Below are positions 18,144 to 28,157 of a DNA stretch of 64,000 nucleotides, piece by piece; position 1 is the stretch's first letter; each line of letters opens with the position of its first letter. The stretch is from an uncultured Alphaproteobacteria bacterium. Lineage in GTDB: Bacteria; Pseudomonadota; Alphaproteobacteria; Caulobacterales; Caulobacteraceae. The stretch is from assembly GCA_903860975.1 (NCBI GenBank), contig CAIOSI010000014.1, positions 1-64,000 of the forward strand. Reading direction: 5' to 3'. The notes below the pieces were generated by a model, which saw only the letters and a list, made by a program, of their open reading frames with translations, was not told the origin of the DNA and ran no database searches. The translations under genes were made by a program, and so were the position numbers.

Positions 18144-21100
18144 GCATCGAGCCATTGGCACCAGCCAACGATGTCGTGGATGCACAATGGCTTGCCGCCG
18201 ACCCGTCGCTTTCGGCCTTCGTCACCGCCAACGCCGGGTCCGGCAAGACCAAGACCCTTATCGACAGGGTGGCGCGCCTGTTGCTAGCCGGGGCCAGACC
18301 CGAGACCGTGCTTTGCGTGACTTACACCAAGGCGGCGGCATCCGAGATGCAGCGTCGATTGTACGAGGTCCTGGGCGGTTGGTCGGTGCTGCCAGATGCC
18401 AAATTGGCGGACACCTTGGCCAAGCTCGACGGTCTGTACCGCGATGGCGAGGAACTCTCTAAAGCCCGGAGCCTGTTTGCTCAGGCGTTGGAGACCCCTG
18501 GGGGCCTCAAGATCCAGACGATCCACGCCTTTTGTGAGAAGCTTTTGCGGCGCTTTCCGCTGGAGGCTGGGCTGTCGCCGGGCTTCCAAGTGATGGACGA
18601 CAGTGCAGCCGCCGCAGTCGCCTCTGAAGCCCGAGGGCTGGTGGCGCGTGTGGCCACGGGCTCGAACGTCGAGGTGGCTGACGCCTATGCCCGGATGTCC
18701 GTGGCGCTAGACTTCGAGAGCTTCAAGTCGATGTTCACCGGGTTTGAAGTCCGAAGGGGCGAACTCGACGCCTTTTTCGCGCGCGAAGGCGGACTGGATG
18801 GAGCCATAGACTGGACTTGGCGGGCGGTCGGTACGCCCTGCGGCTGCAATCCTGAGGCATTGGGCGCCCAGGCCATGAGCATGATGGATCGCGCGCTCTG
18901 GAGCGAGGCCTCCAAGGCGCTGCAGCTCGGCAAGGTGACCGACCAGAAGTGGGCCGTGAAGATGGCCGCGATAGCGCGCGATCCGGCGGCCAGCTTCGAC
19001 CAAGCCTTGTCAGTATTCTTCACCGCCACCGGCGAGCGCGCCAAATGGGTCGAAAAAACAATAGCACTGAAGGCCTACGCAGACCTGCGCGCTCGCCTTT
19101 TGTGGGAACAATCGCGGCTGGACGGCGTCCGCCAGCAAATGGCGGCGGCTCAGATCGCTCAGGATACCGTCTATGTTCTGACTCTCGCCAACGCCTACTT
19201 GGCCGCCTACCGGATCGAGAAGCAGGCGGCCGGCGCTCTCGACTTCGCCGACCTGATCGAGAAAACCCGCCACCTGCTTCGTGACCGTCCCGCCGCAGCC
19301 TGGGTCCTCTATAAGCTCGACGGCGGCATCGATCACATCTTGGTGGACGAAGCGCAGGACACTGCGCCCGACCAGTGGAAAATCGTCAACGCGCTCACAG
19401 AGGAGTTCTTCTCCGGGGCGGGCGTACAAGGCCAATCGCGCAGACGAAATCTGTTCGTGGTCGGCGACGAGAAACAGTCGATCTATTCGTTTCAAGGCGC
19501 TCGGCCAGAGCAATTGCTGCGCGAGTTTGAGTTCCACCGCGATCGCGCCACGGGTGCGGGATTCCGTCTGGAGCGTGTGGAACTTCTAAGCTCCTGGCGC
19601 TCGACGCCGCAGGTTCTGTCGTTCGTCGACGCAGTGTTCTCCCCGCCCGGCTTGGCCCTGGCGATCCAGCAGCGCGAGGGGGCGGTGACCCACAAGGCCA
19701 AGCGCGCCAATCACGCCGGCTGTGTCGATATCTGGCCCCTGGAGGTTGACCATAAGGCAGAGGCGCGCGAGGCGTGGGACACCCCGTTGGACGCAGAGCC
19801 GGAAGACAGCGCCAACCGCCGCCTTGCCCGCCGCATTGCAGCGGAAATCGAAGCGCTGATTGATCGCGGCGACGCGGTTTTCGACAAGGACTTGAAGCGC
19901 CCCGATGGCGCTCAGGGAGATTGGCGTGCCGCACATGCCGGCGACGTGCTGATCCTCGTGCGACGCCGTGGAGCCCTGTTCGAAGAGATCCTGCGCGCAT
20001 TGAAGCATGGGAAGATCCCTGTGGCCGGCGCAGACAGGTTGGCGCTCTCCGAACACATCATTTTCGACGATCTGATGGCGCTGGCCCGCTTCGTTCTCTA
20101 TCCAGCCGACGAATTGACCCTAGCGGCCATCCTTAAGAGTCCCTTCTGTGGTCTGAACGACGATGCCCTCTACGACCTGGCCCATGGCCGTGGGTCAGAG
20201 GATTTATGGTCCAGACTGCGACGGCGTGGCACCGAGCGCGCTGAATGGGGCCAGGCCCTCACATTCCTGGAAACTGCGATCAACGAAGCGCGCACCCAGC
20301 CACCTTTCGAATTTTATGCGCGTCTCTTGGGTAAGACGAGCGGTGACGGCCAGACCATGCGCCAACGCCTTTTACGCCGCTTGGGCAGCGAAGCTGAGGA
20401 CGCTCTGGACGAGTTCTTCACCCAGCTCCTGGCCAGCGAACGCCGCGGCGTCCATGACCTGGAGCGGCTAGCTGCAGAACTTGCGAACCTCGACATCACA
20501 GTTAAACGCGAGATGGAGGCTGAGCGGCGCGAGGTCCGCGTAATGACCGCGCATGGCGCCAAGGGCCTGGAAGCGCCTATCGTCTTCCTGCCGGAGACGA
20601 CGCTCACCCGGACCCAGCGCAGCTCCCCGCTGATGCCGGTCGGCACAGAAGGTGAAGATGGCTTCCTCTGGTGCTCGTCTGCCGCACGCGATTGCGCCGC
20701 GACCGCCGAGGCCCGCGAACGGCGCGCCAAGCGAGAGGAAGATGAGACCTACCGCTTGCTCTATGTCGCCCTTACCCGCGCCCGCGATCGGCTGATCCTA
20801 TGTGGACGGGTCTCGGAGCAAGCCAGCAAGCGAGAGGTGCGCGGTTGGTGGGGCGCGATCCGAGACGCGCTCGCCTGTGACGACATCGCTGCGCAAGTGC
20901 GGACAATAGAACGCAACGGCATGCTATTCGAGCGCTTCGGCGACGACCCAAAGTTGATGGCCCGCGAGGCAGGGCAGCAGGTCGCCGCCTCGCCGCTGCC
21001 AACATGGGCGATGGCGCAGGCGCCGCCCGAGGCCTTCGCACGCTACGCCTCGCCATCCGACCTGGGCCAGGGCGTCAAGACGCCATCGCCGTCTCCCCTC

Positions 21101-21640
21101 GCTGCGGTGGGGGGGTTGGGGCGGTTCCGGCGGGGCGATTTAATTCACCGGCTTTTGCAACTGCTACCCGACCTAAATCCGGCTGAATGGGAATCAGGCG
21201 CCCAGGCCCTCTTGACCCGCGAACGAGACCTGAGCCAGCCCCAGCGCGACGAGATGGTCAAAGCCGCCCTGTCGGTTCTCGAAGACAATCGCTTCGCCGA
21301 AGTGTTTGGCCCAGGCAGTCGTGCAGAAATCGCGATCGCTGGATCGGCCAGCAGCCTGCCGCAAGGGCTGAAGATTTCCGGCCGCATTGACCGATTGGTC
21401 GTCCTGCCCGGCCGAGTACTTGTCGCCGATTTCAAGACAAACCGGCCATCGCCGGCCCGGATCGAGGATACCGACCCGGCCTATCTACGTCAGATGGCGA
21501 TCTATGCCGCTGTCCTGGCTGATATCTTTCCAGGCCGTACCATTGAAGCCGCGCTGGTCTGGACCGATGGACCTAAGCTGATGCCGATTCCAGAAAGCCT
21601 GCTGACGCAAAGCCTCACGACCCTTGGCCGCAGCAGTTGA
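18140..21640 (+). CDS. addA: Double-strand break repair helicase AddA
   Basis: 1166-residue UvrD/PcrA-type helicase-nuclease. Helicase motif I is ANAGSGKTKTL (30-40), motif II is ILVDEAQDTAPDQW, and a motif-III-like segment reads GDEKQSIYSFQGA. Motif V is in VMTAHGAKGLEAPIVFLPET and motif VI in LLYVALTRARDRL. The C-terminal nuclease has ISGRIDRLVV and LVADFKTNRP. The start ATG at 18140 has a GCGAGGA ribosome site; an in-frame upstream ATG at 18110 lies inside addB. A run of G (GGTGGGGGGGTTGGGG) near 21110 encodes a Gly-rich linker. Confidence 0.96.
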   Translation: MSIEPLAPANDVVDAQWLAADPSLSAFVTANAGSGKTKTLIDRVARLLLAGARPETVLCVTYTKAAASEMQRRLYEVLGGWSVLPDAKLADTLAKLDGLYRDGEELSKARSLFAQALETPGGLKIQTIHAFCEKLLRRFPLEAGLSPGFQVMDDSAAAAVASEARGLVARVATGSNVEVADAYARMSVALDFESFKSMFTGFEVRRGELDAFFAREGGLDGAIDWTWRAVGTPCGCNPEALGAQAMSMMDRALWSEASKALQLGKVTDQKWAVKMAAIARDPAASFDQALSVFFTATGERAKWVEKTIALKAYADLRARLLWEQSRLDGVRQQMAAAQIAQDTVYVLTLANAYLAAYRIEKQAAGALDFADLIEKTRHLLRDRPAAAWVLYKLDGGIDHILVDEAQDTAPDQWKIVNALTEEFFSGAGVQGQSRRRNLFVVGDEKQSIYSFQGARPEQLLREFEFHRDRATGAGFRLERVELLSSWRSTPQVLSFVDAVFSPPGLALAIQQREGAVTHKAKRANHAGCVDIWPLEVDHKAEAREAWDTPLDAEPEDSANRRLARRIAAEIEALIDRGDAVFDKDLKRPDGAQGDWRAAHAGDVLILVRRRGALFEEILRALKHGKIPVAGADRLALSEHIIFDDLMALARFVLYPADELTLAAILKSPFCGLNDDALYDLAHGRGSEDLWSRLRRRGTERAEWGQALTFLETAINEARTQPPFEFYARLLGKTSGDGQTMRQRLLRRLGSEAEDALDEFFTQLLASERRGVHDLERLAAELANLDITVKREMEAERREVRVMTAHGAKGLEAPIVFLPETTLTRTQRSSPLMPVGTEGEDGFLWCSSAARDCAATAEARERRAKREEDETYRLLYVALTRARDRLILCGRVSEQASKREVRGWWGAIRDALACDDIAAQVRTIERNGMLFERFGDDPKLMAREAGQQVAASPLPTWAMAQAPPEAFARYASPSDLGQGVKTPSPSPLAAVGGLGRFRRGDLIHRLLQLLPDLNPAEWESGAQALLTRERDLSQPQRDEMVKAALSVLEDNRFAEVFGPGSRAEIAIAGSASSLPQGLKISGRIDRLVVLPGRVLVADFKTNRPSPARIEDTDPAYLRQMAIYAAVLADIFPGRTIEAALVWTDGPKLMPIPESLLTQSLTTLGRSS

Positions 21641-21724
21641 TACCGGGGCCTGGGCCGCCTACATCGGCTTCTGAAGATGCGTCGGCTCCACGTCTGAGAA
21701 CCAGAGACGCACAGGGAGATGTCT

Positions 21725-22057
21725 ATGAGCACTGTGAAGGTCACCGACGAATCCTTCGAAAAGGATGTCCTGCAGGCCACCGGCCCCGTGCTGGTCGACT
21801 TCTGGGCCGAATGGTGCGGCCCCTGTAAGCAAATCGCGCCAGCCCTCGAGCAGATCGCAGCAGAGCTGGGCTCCAATGTCACCGTGGCGAAGCTGAACAT
21901 CGAAGAAAGCCCCACAACCCCCTCACGCTACGGCGTGCGCGGCATCCCCACCATGATGTTGTTCAAGGACGGCCAGATGGCCTCCATGAAAGTCGGCGCC
22001 ATGCCCAAGCAGAAGATCCTGGAATGGCTTAACGAGGCCGGCGTCGCCGCTGCTTAG
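21725..22057 (+). CDS. trxA: Thioredoxin
   Basis: 110-residue thioredoxin with the redox motif WCGPCK at 30-35 and the cis-Pro segment GIPTMMLF. It is a general cytoplasmic disulfide reductase. The ATG at 21725 sits 6 nt after GGGAG; an ATG two codons earlier is possible. It lies 84 nt after addA and is followed by an intrinsic terminator. Confidence 0.97.
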   Translation: MSTVKVTDESFEKDVLQATGPVLVDFWAEWCGPCKQIAPALEQIAAELGSNVTVAKLNIEESPTTPSRYGVRGIPTMMLFKDGQMASMKVGAMPKQKILEWLNEAGVAAA

Positions 22058-22180
22058 GGCGCGTCAGGCACCCGGGTCGACCGAAATAGGGAACGGGCTG
22101 CCTCTGCGGCGTGGATGGACAACGGGCGTTCAAAAATCCTGACCCCTGAGTTCCCACTCTTTTTTCCTGGCTCGTCTCGC

Positions 22181-22210
22181 CACCCTCCCCAAACCGGGAG
22201 GGTGTTTTTT
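22181..22210 (+). terminator. Intrinsic terminator of trxA
   Basis: A 9-bp perfect stem CACCCTCCC (22181-22189) / GGGAGGGTG (22196-22204) with a 6-nt loop is followed directly by six T. The last T is also the first base of the convergent folC stop codon complement (22210-22212). Confidence 0.9.
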
Positions 22211-23532
22211 CAGACCGGCCAGGTGTCCGGACTCATCGCCAAGATCTCGCCGGCGAAATGCAGGCCTCCGCAGATCAGCACATGCGGCGCAGGCCCCGAG
22301 CCGTCCAAGGCCTTGCGGACGCCTTCGGTCACGTCAGCCACGGGCCCTGCATTCAGACCTGCCAGACGCGCCGCTTCGGCCAGGTCGCCCGGTGTTGCGG
22401 CCATGGCGGAGTCAAAGGTGGTTGTGAAGACCTTTGGGTGCATTTCAGCGAATGGCCGGAAAAAGCCTTCAGCATCCTTTCGGGCGAACATGCCGGCAAC
22501 CAGCACCAGGGGGCGCGGGTCACGGTCCACCAATCTTGAGGCGGCCTCAGCGAGGGCTCGGCCGGCGTGAGGGTTGTGGCCGCCATCGAGCCATAGGTCT
22601 GAACCACGTCGCTTCGCGAGCGCCGCCAATGGCCCCTTGGTCAGGCGTTGAAACCGCGCCGGCCAAACGGTGGAAGAAACGCCACGGCCGAGCGCCTCCT
22701 CACCAAGATCATGGTCAAACGTCAGGGCCGCTGCGACCGCCAGACCGGCGTTTTCGAATTGATAGCCGCCAAAGAGGCTGGGCGCCGGGAGGTCAAGCAG
22801 ACGGTCGGGCATCTGGACCATCAGTCGCCCGCGCTCTTCCCAGGCATCGAAATCGCGGCCCATCAGAAACATCGGCGCCATGCGATCATCTGCCTCACGC
22901 TCGATCATCTCGAGCGCCTCGTCGGCCTGGCGGGCGACGACGACCGGGCGGCCGTGCTTGATGATGCCGGCTTTCTCCCAGGCAATCTTGCCGAGCTCTG
23001 GCCCCAGCATTTCCAGGTGGTCATAGTCGACGGGGGTGATCACGCTGACGGCTGGAGCGTCGAAGACGTTGGTGGCGTCGAAACGGCCACCCAGACCGAC
23101 CTCGACAAGGCAGATATCGGCGAAGGTTTCGGCGAAGGCCTCGATCGCCAGAACCGTGGTGATTTCGAAGAAGCTGATCGGCAGGCCGGCGTTTGCAGCC
23201 TCCAGCCGATCGGTGAGGGCCTCCAGCCTGGCGTCGCTGATCAACTCGCCGGCGATCCGAACCCGCTCGGCAAAACGCACCAAGTGCGGCGAGGTAATGG
23301 CATGGACCTTAAGGCCCTGGGCTTCTGCGATGGCCCGCAGATAGGCCACTGTCGAGCCCTTGCCGTTCGTGCCTGCGACGTGGATCACCGGTGGTAACCG
23401 TCGTTCAGGATGTCCAAGCGCCGCCAACAGGCGTTCGACGCGGCCGGTGGTCAGGTCGATCAGAGTCGGGTGATTTGCGCGCAACCGCTGGATTACCGCG
23501 TCTGAGGCGCGGATGGGGTCGTGGTCCAACAC
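22210..23532 (-). CDS. folC: Bifunctional folylpolyglutamate synthase / dihydrofolate synthase
   Basis: 440-residue Mur-ligase-like enzyme with ATP-binding loop HVAGTNGKGSTVAYL (51-65), plus EVGLGGRFDATN and WLDGGHNPHAG. It adds glutamate to dihydropteroate and to folates. The start codon is GTG at 23532. It is the last gene of the trpF-trpB-trpA-accD-folC cluster, 10 nt after accD. Confidence 0.95.
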   Translation of the reverse strand: MLDHDPIRASDAVIQRLRANHPTLIDLTTGRVERLLAALGHPERRLPPVIHVAGTNGKGSTVAYLRAIAEAQGLKVHAITSPHLVRFAERVRIAGELISDARLEALTDRLEAANAGLPISFFEITTVLAIEAFAETFADICLVEVGLGGRFDATNVFDAPAVSVITPVDYDHLEMLGPELGKIAWEKAGIIKHGRPVVVARQADEALEMIEREADDRMAPMFLMGRDFDAWEERGRLMVQMPDRLLDLPAPSLFGGYQFENAGLAVAAALTFDHDLGEEALGRGVSSTVWPARFQRLTKGPLAALAKRRGSDLWLDGGHNPHAGRALAEAASRLVDRDPRPLVLVAGMFARKDAEGFFRPFAEMHPKVFTTTFDSAMAATPGDLAEAARLAGLNAGPVADVTEGVRKALDGSGPAPHVLICGGLHFAGEILAMSPDTWPV

Positions 23533-23542
23533 GGGTTGAGCG

Positions 23543-24469
23543 TCAGGCGGCGGGAAGCCGAGCCCGCCCCATCATTAAGGTCTTCAGGATCGAGGCCAGT
23601 ACGTCACGCATGTCCCCACGAGACACGACCTTATCAACCATGCCGCGCTCCATCTGAAATTCGGCGCGTTGAAACCCTGGCGGCAGGCTCTCGCGGATCG
23701 TTTGTTCGATCACTCGGCGGCCAGCAAAGCCAATCAATGCGTTGGGCTCAGCCAAGTGCACGTCACCCAACATGGCGTAGGATGCCATCACTCCGCCGGT
23801 CGTGGGATCGGTCAGGACGACGACATAGGGCAGGCCTGCGGCCTTGACCTCATTCAGGGCCAGCGTCGTGCGGGCAAGCTGCATCAGGGAAAGCGTACCC
23901 TCCTGCATCCGCGCGCCACCACTCGCGGTGAAAATCACGAAGGGAACTTCGCGTTTTACGGCTTCCTGAGCCGCCGTAATGAAGGCCTCGCCCACGGCCA
24001 TGGACAGCGAGCCGCCCATGAAGGCGAAGTCTTGCACGGCAACGACAGCGGGCTGGCCCTCAATATTGCCGTAGCCAATCACCATGGCGTCCAGCTCCCC
24101 GCTTGCCTTGCGAGCGGCTTTCAGACGATCTGGATAAGGCTTGATGTCGGGGAATTTCAGCGGGTCGTCAGCGACCACAGGGGTTGAAATCCGCTCGAAG
24201 GTGGCATCATCGAACGTGAAGCGCAGGCGTGCTGCGGCCCCGATCCGCATGTGGTGGCCAGATGGCGTGACCCACAGTGCAGCCTCGAGGTCGGGTCGAT
24301 AGATCATTTCCCCGGTGTCAGGGCATTTGACCCAAAGGTTTTCCGGGGTCTCACGTTTCGAGAACGCGTTGCGTACGCCGGGCGCGATACGCGACAGCCA
24401 GCCAGTTCGCTCTCGAGGGGCGGCGGGAGGCCGCCCGGGCTTGTCGTTTCTCTGTTCAGCCATCGCCAT
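23543..24469 (-). CDS. accD: Acetyl-CoA carboxylase carboxyltransferase subunit beta
   Basis: 308 residues. It makes malonyl-CoA together with AccA. The carboxyltransferase crotonase-like core contains FMGGSLSMAVGEAF, FTASGGARMQEG and TDPTTGGVMASYAMLGD. The N-terminal zinc ribbon is degenerate: only Cys49 of the four E. coli cysteines is kept (KCPDTGEM, then VTPSGHHM). Reduced ribbons of this kind occur in alphaproteobacterial AccD, as far as I recall. Clustered between trpA and folC. Confidence 0.95.
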   Translation of the reverse strand: MAMAEQRNDKPGRPPAAPRERTGWLSRIAPGVRNAFSKRETPENLWVKCPDTGEMIYRPDLEAALWVTPSGHHMRIGAAARLRFTFDDATFERISTPVVADDPLKFPDIKPYPDRLKAARKASGELDAMVIGYGNIEGQPAVVAVQDFAFMGGSLSMAVGEAFITAAQEAVKREVPFVIFTASGGARMQEGTLSLMQLARTTLALNEVKAAGLPYVVVLTDPTTGGVMASYAMLGDVHLAEPNALIGFAGRRVIEQTIRESLPPGFQRAEFQMERGMVDKVVSRGDMRDVLASILKTLMMGRARLPAA

Positions 24470-24473
24470 GGTT

Positions 24474-25307
24474 CTAGACCGTCGTTTGGCCGACTCGCGC
24501 CGTGCGTACAGCCTTAGCCAAGGAATCCACTTTGGAAAGAACCCGTTTGGTCACGTCTTCGTTCATCGCCACCGCTTCGGCGATTTCGTCGACAAGCGCG
24601 GAGCCTACCACAACGGCGTCAGCAACCCGCGCGACCTCGGCGGCGCGCTGCGGCGTCTTGATTCCAAAACCGACCGCGACAGGCAGGCCAGACGCCTTGC
24701 GAACCCGTGCGACATGCGGCGCAACGACTGCAGCGTCAGCCTCCTTCACGCCCGTCACGCCCGCCACCGAGACGTAATAGACGAAACCCGAGGTGCGACG
24801 AACGATCGTCGCTAGCCGCGCGTCATCGCTTGTCGGCGTGGTGAGGCGGATCAGGGAGACGCCAGCAGCGTCAAGGGCATCGGCGAGTGGCCCGGCCTCT
24901 TCCGGGGGGCAGTCGACAACGATCAGGCCATCTACGCCAGCTTCAGCCGCGCTATTGGCGAAGGCCTCGATCCCCCAGCTTGCCAGCAGATTCATGTAGC
25001 CCATCAGGATGATTGGCGTTGTCTGGTCAGACTGGCGGAAGCCTCGGACCTGCTCAAACGTGCCGGCCAGCGTCATGCCTTTGGCCAAGGCCCGCTGGGC
25101 GGCGCGCTGGATTGGCGGGCCTTCTGCCATGGGATCGGAGAACGGGAAGCCGACCTCGATCAGGTCGGCCCCTGCACCCGGTAGACCGGCGAGGATTTTG
25201 GCCGCCGTCGCAGCGTCGGGATCGCCAGCCATAACATAGGCGACGAACCCCGCACGGCCCTCGGCCTTCAACGCCGCGAAGCGGGCGTCTATACGCGCTG
25301 TGCTCAA
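24474..25307 (-). CDS. trpA: Tryptophan synthase alpha subunit
   Basis: 277-residue TIM-barrel lyase that cleaves indole-3-glycerol phosphate. The catalytic Glu51 is in [12 protein letters not shown]. The second acidic residue (Asp60 in E. coli, in LADGP) is Glu62 here (MAEGP), a substitution tolerated by the family pattern. The start overlaps the trpB stop by 4 nt, which supports stoichiometric expression of the alpha-beta complex. Confidence 0.97.
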   Translation of the reverse strand: MSTARIDARFAALKAEGRAGFVAYVMAGDPDAATAAKILAGLPGAGADLIEVGFPFSDPMAEGPPIQRAAQRALAKGMTLAGTFEQVRGFRQSDQTTPIILMGYMNLLASWGIEAFANSAAEAGVDGLIVVDCPPEEAGPLADALDAAGVSLIRLTTPTSDDARLATIVRRTSGFVYYVSVAGVTGVKEADAAVVAPHVARVRKASGLPVAVGFGIKTPQRAAEVARVADAVVVGSALVDEIAEAVAMNEDVTKRVLSKVDSLAKAVRTARVGQTTV

Positions 25308-26539
25308 ATCACACGCCCCAGGTGCGCAGCCACCGTGTTGACGTCCTTGTCCCCACGACCAGAAAGGTTCAGCACAACCAAGCCGTCCTTGCCGATCTCA
25401 CGGGCGATTTCGGGCAGGCGCGCCAACGCATGCGCAGACTCGATGGCGGGCAATATCCCCTCCAGCTCGGCGCAGAGCTGGAAGGCAGACAGAGACTCAG
25501 CGTCTGTCGCGCTCAGGTAGGTGGCGCGACCAACATCGTGAAGCCAAGAATGCTCCGGACCAATGCCAGGATAGTCGAGGCCGGCGGAAATGGAGTGCGC
25601 CTCCTCGATCTGACCTTCGCGGTCCTGCAAAAGATAGGTCATGTTGCCGTGCAAGACGCCCGGTCGGCCGCCGTTGATCGCTGCGGCGTGGCGGCCGGTA
25701 TCCAGCCCCTCGCCGGCGGCCTCGACGCCGAAGAGCTTCACGGAGGCGTCGTTCAGAAACGGGTGGAACAGGCCGATGGCGTTAGAGCCACCGCCGACGC
25801 AGGCGACCAGAGCGTCGGGAAGACGCCCCTCAGCTTCAATGACCTGCTCACGCACCTCGCGTCCGACGATCGCCTGGAAATCGCGGACCATGGCCGGGTA
25901 GGGATGCATACCAGCCGCCGAGCCGATCAAATAGTACGTGTCCTCGACGTTGGTCACCCAGTCGCGGAGCGCCTCGTTCATGGCATCCTTGAGCGTGGCC
26001 GAGCCGGACGTGACCGGCCGGACTTCGGCCCCAAGCAAGTTCATGCGAAAGACGTTGGGCTTCTGCCGCTCTACGTCGACTGCGCCCATGTAGACGATAC
26101 AAGGAAGGCCAAAGCGGGCGCAAACCGTCGCCGTCGCAACGCCATGCTGGCCAGCGCCCGTCTCAGCGATGATCCGGGTCTTTCCCATCCGCATAGCCAG
26201 CAGGATCTGACCCATGCAGTTGTTGATCTTGTGTGAGCCGGTGTGGTTCAGCTCCTCACGCTTCAGATAGATTTTTGCGCCACCGAAATGGTTGGTCAGG
26301 CGTTCGGCGAAGTAGAGTGGGCTGGGCCTGCCGACATAATGTTTCAAAAACCCACCGAGCTGCGCCTGGAAGCCCTCGTCCGCCTTGGCAGAGGCGTAAG
26401 CGGCGTCCAATTCGTGGACAAGCGGCATCAAGGTTTCTGGCACATAGCGACCGCCATAGTCGCCGAAGCGACCGTTGGCATCTGGGTAGGCTGAATAGTC
26501 GTTGGGTCGGACTATTGCGGACATTTGATGTGCGTTCAC
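25304..26539 (-). CDS. trpB: Tryptophan synthase beta subunit
   Basis: 411 residues. The PLP-binding Lys104 is in [11 protein letters not shown], and the phosphate-binding loop is [10 protein letters not shown]. It condenses indole with serine to tryptophan. It stands 37 nt downstream of trpF and overlaps trpA as ATGA. Confidence 0.98.
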   Translation of the reverse strand: MNAHQMSAIVRPNDYSAYPDANGRFGDYGGRYVPETLMPLVHELDAAYASAKADEGFQAQLGGFLKHYVGRPSPLYFAERLTNHFGGAKIYLKREELNHTGSHKINNCMGQILLAMRMGKTRIIAETGAGQHGVATATVCARFGLPCIVYMGAVDVERQKPNVFRMNLLGAEVRPVTSGSATLKDAMNEALRDWVTNVEDTYYLIGSAAGMHPYPAMVRDFQAIVGREVREQVIEAEGRLPDALVACVGGGSNAIGLFHPFLNDASVKLFGVEAAGEGLDTGRHAAAINGGRPGVLHGNMTYLLQDREGQIEEAHSISAGLDYPGIGPEHSWLHDVGRATYLSATDAESLSAFQLCAELEGILPAIESAHALARLPEIAREIGKDGLVVLNLSGRGDKDVNTVAAHLGRVI

Positions 26540-26576
26540 GGGACGGCTTTACGAACCAGTTTGCAGGACAGGGGTG

Positions 26577-27218
26577 TCAGGCGCCTTTGGCAGCGTTCAG
26601 AAACGCTGTGATCAAGGCGGCGTCCTTTAATCCGGGTCCGCGCTCCACGCCAGAGGAAACGTCCAAAAGTCGTGCGCCAGATTGTTGTACGGCCTCCTGG
26701 AGATTCCAGGGGTCCAGCCCGCCGGCCAAGAGCCAGGGCCTCTGGAACCGACGGCCAGACAGCAGGGTCCAGTCAAAAGCGCGGCCTGAGCCGCCCGGTC
26801 GCTCGGCGTCTTTAGCCGGCTTTGTGTCGAACATCAGGTGATCGACGACAGTCTCGAATTCTGCCGCGGCATTAAGGTCGGAAGCTTCAGACACCGGCAG
26901 GGCCTTGATGATACCTGCGCCGGTTCGCTGACCGACTTCGCGAACGCGAGCTGGGGTCTCTTTACCGTGCAGCTGTATGAGGTCCGGCTTCAGAATGCTG
27001 TTGACGCGGTCTAATTCAGCGTCGCTGGGATCGACCAGAAGCGCCACAATCCTGGCTCTGCCCCTGACAGGCTGCGCGAGGCGCTCTGCCGCTTCTGGCG
27101 CCACGTTACGCGGACTTTTCTCGAAGAACACAAAGCCAAGGAATGCCGCGCCGCCCGATAGCGCTGCGCTCGCCGCTTCAGGTGTCGTGATCCCGCAGAT
27201 TTTGGCCTGGACGCTCAT
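26577..27218 (-). CDS. trpF: Phosphoribosylanthranilate isomerase
   Basis: 213-residue TIM barrel beginning MSVQAKICGITTPEAA, with the catalytic Cys8 in KICGI and the catalytic Asp in VALLVDPSDAEL. A C-terminal phosphate site reads LAGGLDPWN and DVSSGVE. It leads the trpF-B-A-accD-folC cluster. No leader peptide or attenuator was recognised in the short upstream gap. Confidence 0.95.
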   Translation of the reverse strand: MSVQAKICGITTPEAASAALSGGAAFLGFVFFEKSPRNVAPEAAERLAQPVRGRARIVALLVDPSDAELDRVNSILKPDLIQLHGKETPARVREVGQRTGAGIIKALPVSEASDLNAAAEFETVVDHLMFDTKPAKDAERPGGSGRAFDWTLLSGRRFQRPWLLAGGLDPWNLQEAVQQSGARLLDVSSGVERGPGLKDAALITAFLNAAKGA

Positions 27219-27259
27219 GACTGTGATTAAGGGGTTGGAAAGCGGCGCCGCAAGGACCC

Positions 27260-27703
27260 TTAGGGCTGACCCTTCTTCAAAAGGTCGCGTATCTCCATCA
27301 ACAAGGCTTCCTGTGGCGGCTGCGCTTGCGGCTCTTGGGGCTGGATCGAAGCGTCCTTGCGGCGAATTGCGTTCACGCCTTTGACCAAAAGGAACACAAC
27401 CCAGGCTACGATGACGAACCGGATTAGGGTGTTGATGAAGAGGCCATACTCAATTGCCACCAGCTCGTTGGCTTTGGTGGTGGGGTCGTCTGCTCGCAGC
27501 ACCCATTGGAGGTGACCAAAGTCGATACCGGACAGCAGCAAACCGATGGGCGGCATGACCACGTTGTCGACCAGGCTCTTGACGATGTCGTTGAATGCCG
27601 CGCCGACGATCACACCAACGGCCAAGTCGATGACGTTGCCTCGGGCAATAAATTCCCGGAACTCACCAAAGATGGTGAGCTTAAGCTTCACAGCGTCACG
27701 CAT
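27260..27703 (-). CDS. mscL: Large-conductance mechanosensitive channel
   Basis: 147-residue MscL. The N-terminal amphipathic helix and first transmembrane helix read FGEFREFIARGNVIDLAVGV, followed by a periplasmic loop and a second helix (LIRFVIVAWVVFLLV). The cytoplasmic tail ends in a short charged helix. It releases solutes on hypo-osmotic shock. It is flanked by trpF and ihfB on the same strand. Confidence 0.96.
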   Translation of the reverse strand: MRDAVKLKLTIFGEFREFIARGNVIDLAVGVIVGAAFNDIVKSLVDNVVMPPIGLLLSGIDFGHLQWVLRADDPTTKANELVAIEYGLFINTLIRFVIVAWVVFLLVKGVNAIRRKDASIQPQEPQAQPPQEALLMEIRDLLKKGQP

Positions 27704-27714
27704 CGGATCAGGCC

Positions 27715-28005
27715 TTATTCGTCGCCGGAAAGATTCAGCCGCTCGCGCAGTTCCTTACCGCTTTTGAAGAAGGGCACGTGTTTGGCGCGCACATCAACCG
27801 ACTCGCCGGTCCGCGGGTTGCGGCCGGCGCGGGCCTCGCGAGAACGAACGGACAAAGCTCCAAAACCTCGCAGCTCTACCCGGCCGCCCGTTTCTAACGC
27901 TTGGATCATCCGCTCCAAAACGACACTGACAACGCGTTCGATATCGCGCTGTGTCAGGTGCGGATTCTCTTCGGCGAGTTTGGTGATCAGCTCAGATTTG
28001 ATCAT
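27715..28005 (-). CDS. ihfB: Integration host factor beta subunit
   Basis: 96-residue HU/IHF-family DNA-bending protein, [20 protein letters not shown]. The beta-arm region reads [22 protein letters not shown] with the DNA-intercalating Pro. The ATG at 28005 follows GAGGGGG, a strong ribosome site; an upstream in-frame extension is rejected. The position after rpsA (here separated by one gene) is the conserved alphaproteobacterial order. Confidence 0.95.
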   Translation of the reverse strand: MIKSELITKLAEENPHLTQRDIERVVSVVLERMIQALETGGRVELRGFGALSVRSREARAGRNPRTGESVDVRAKHVPFFKSGKELRERLNLSGDE

Positions 28006-28157
28006 GCGGCCCCCTCGAACCGCAAAGAGCATGGGCGAGACCGCCTTTGTATTCAAGGCGTAAAAAGGGATTCAACGACGGAACGGCCAAGCTTGCTCAA
28101 TGATCGTGCTTTTAAACTTGTAGAGCGAGCCGGGCGCGACGCATCTCATAGCGCGAT

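Noticed and set aside
25322..26236. A 304-codon plus-strand frame opposite trpB
   Set aside because: Antisense shadow of trpB with no recognisable domain.
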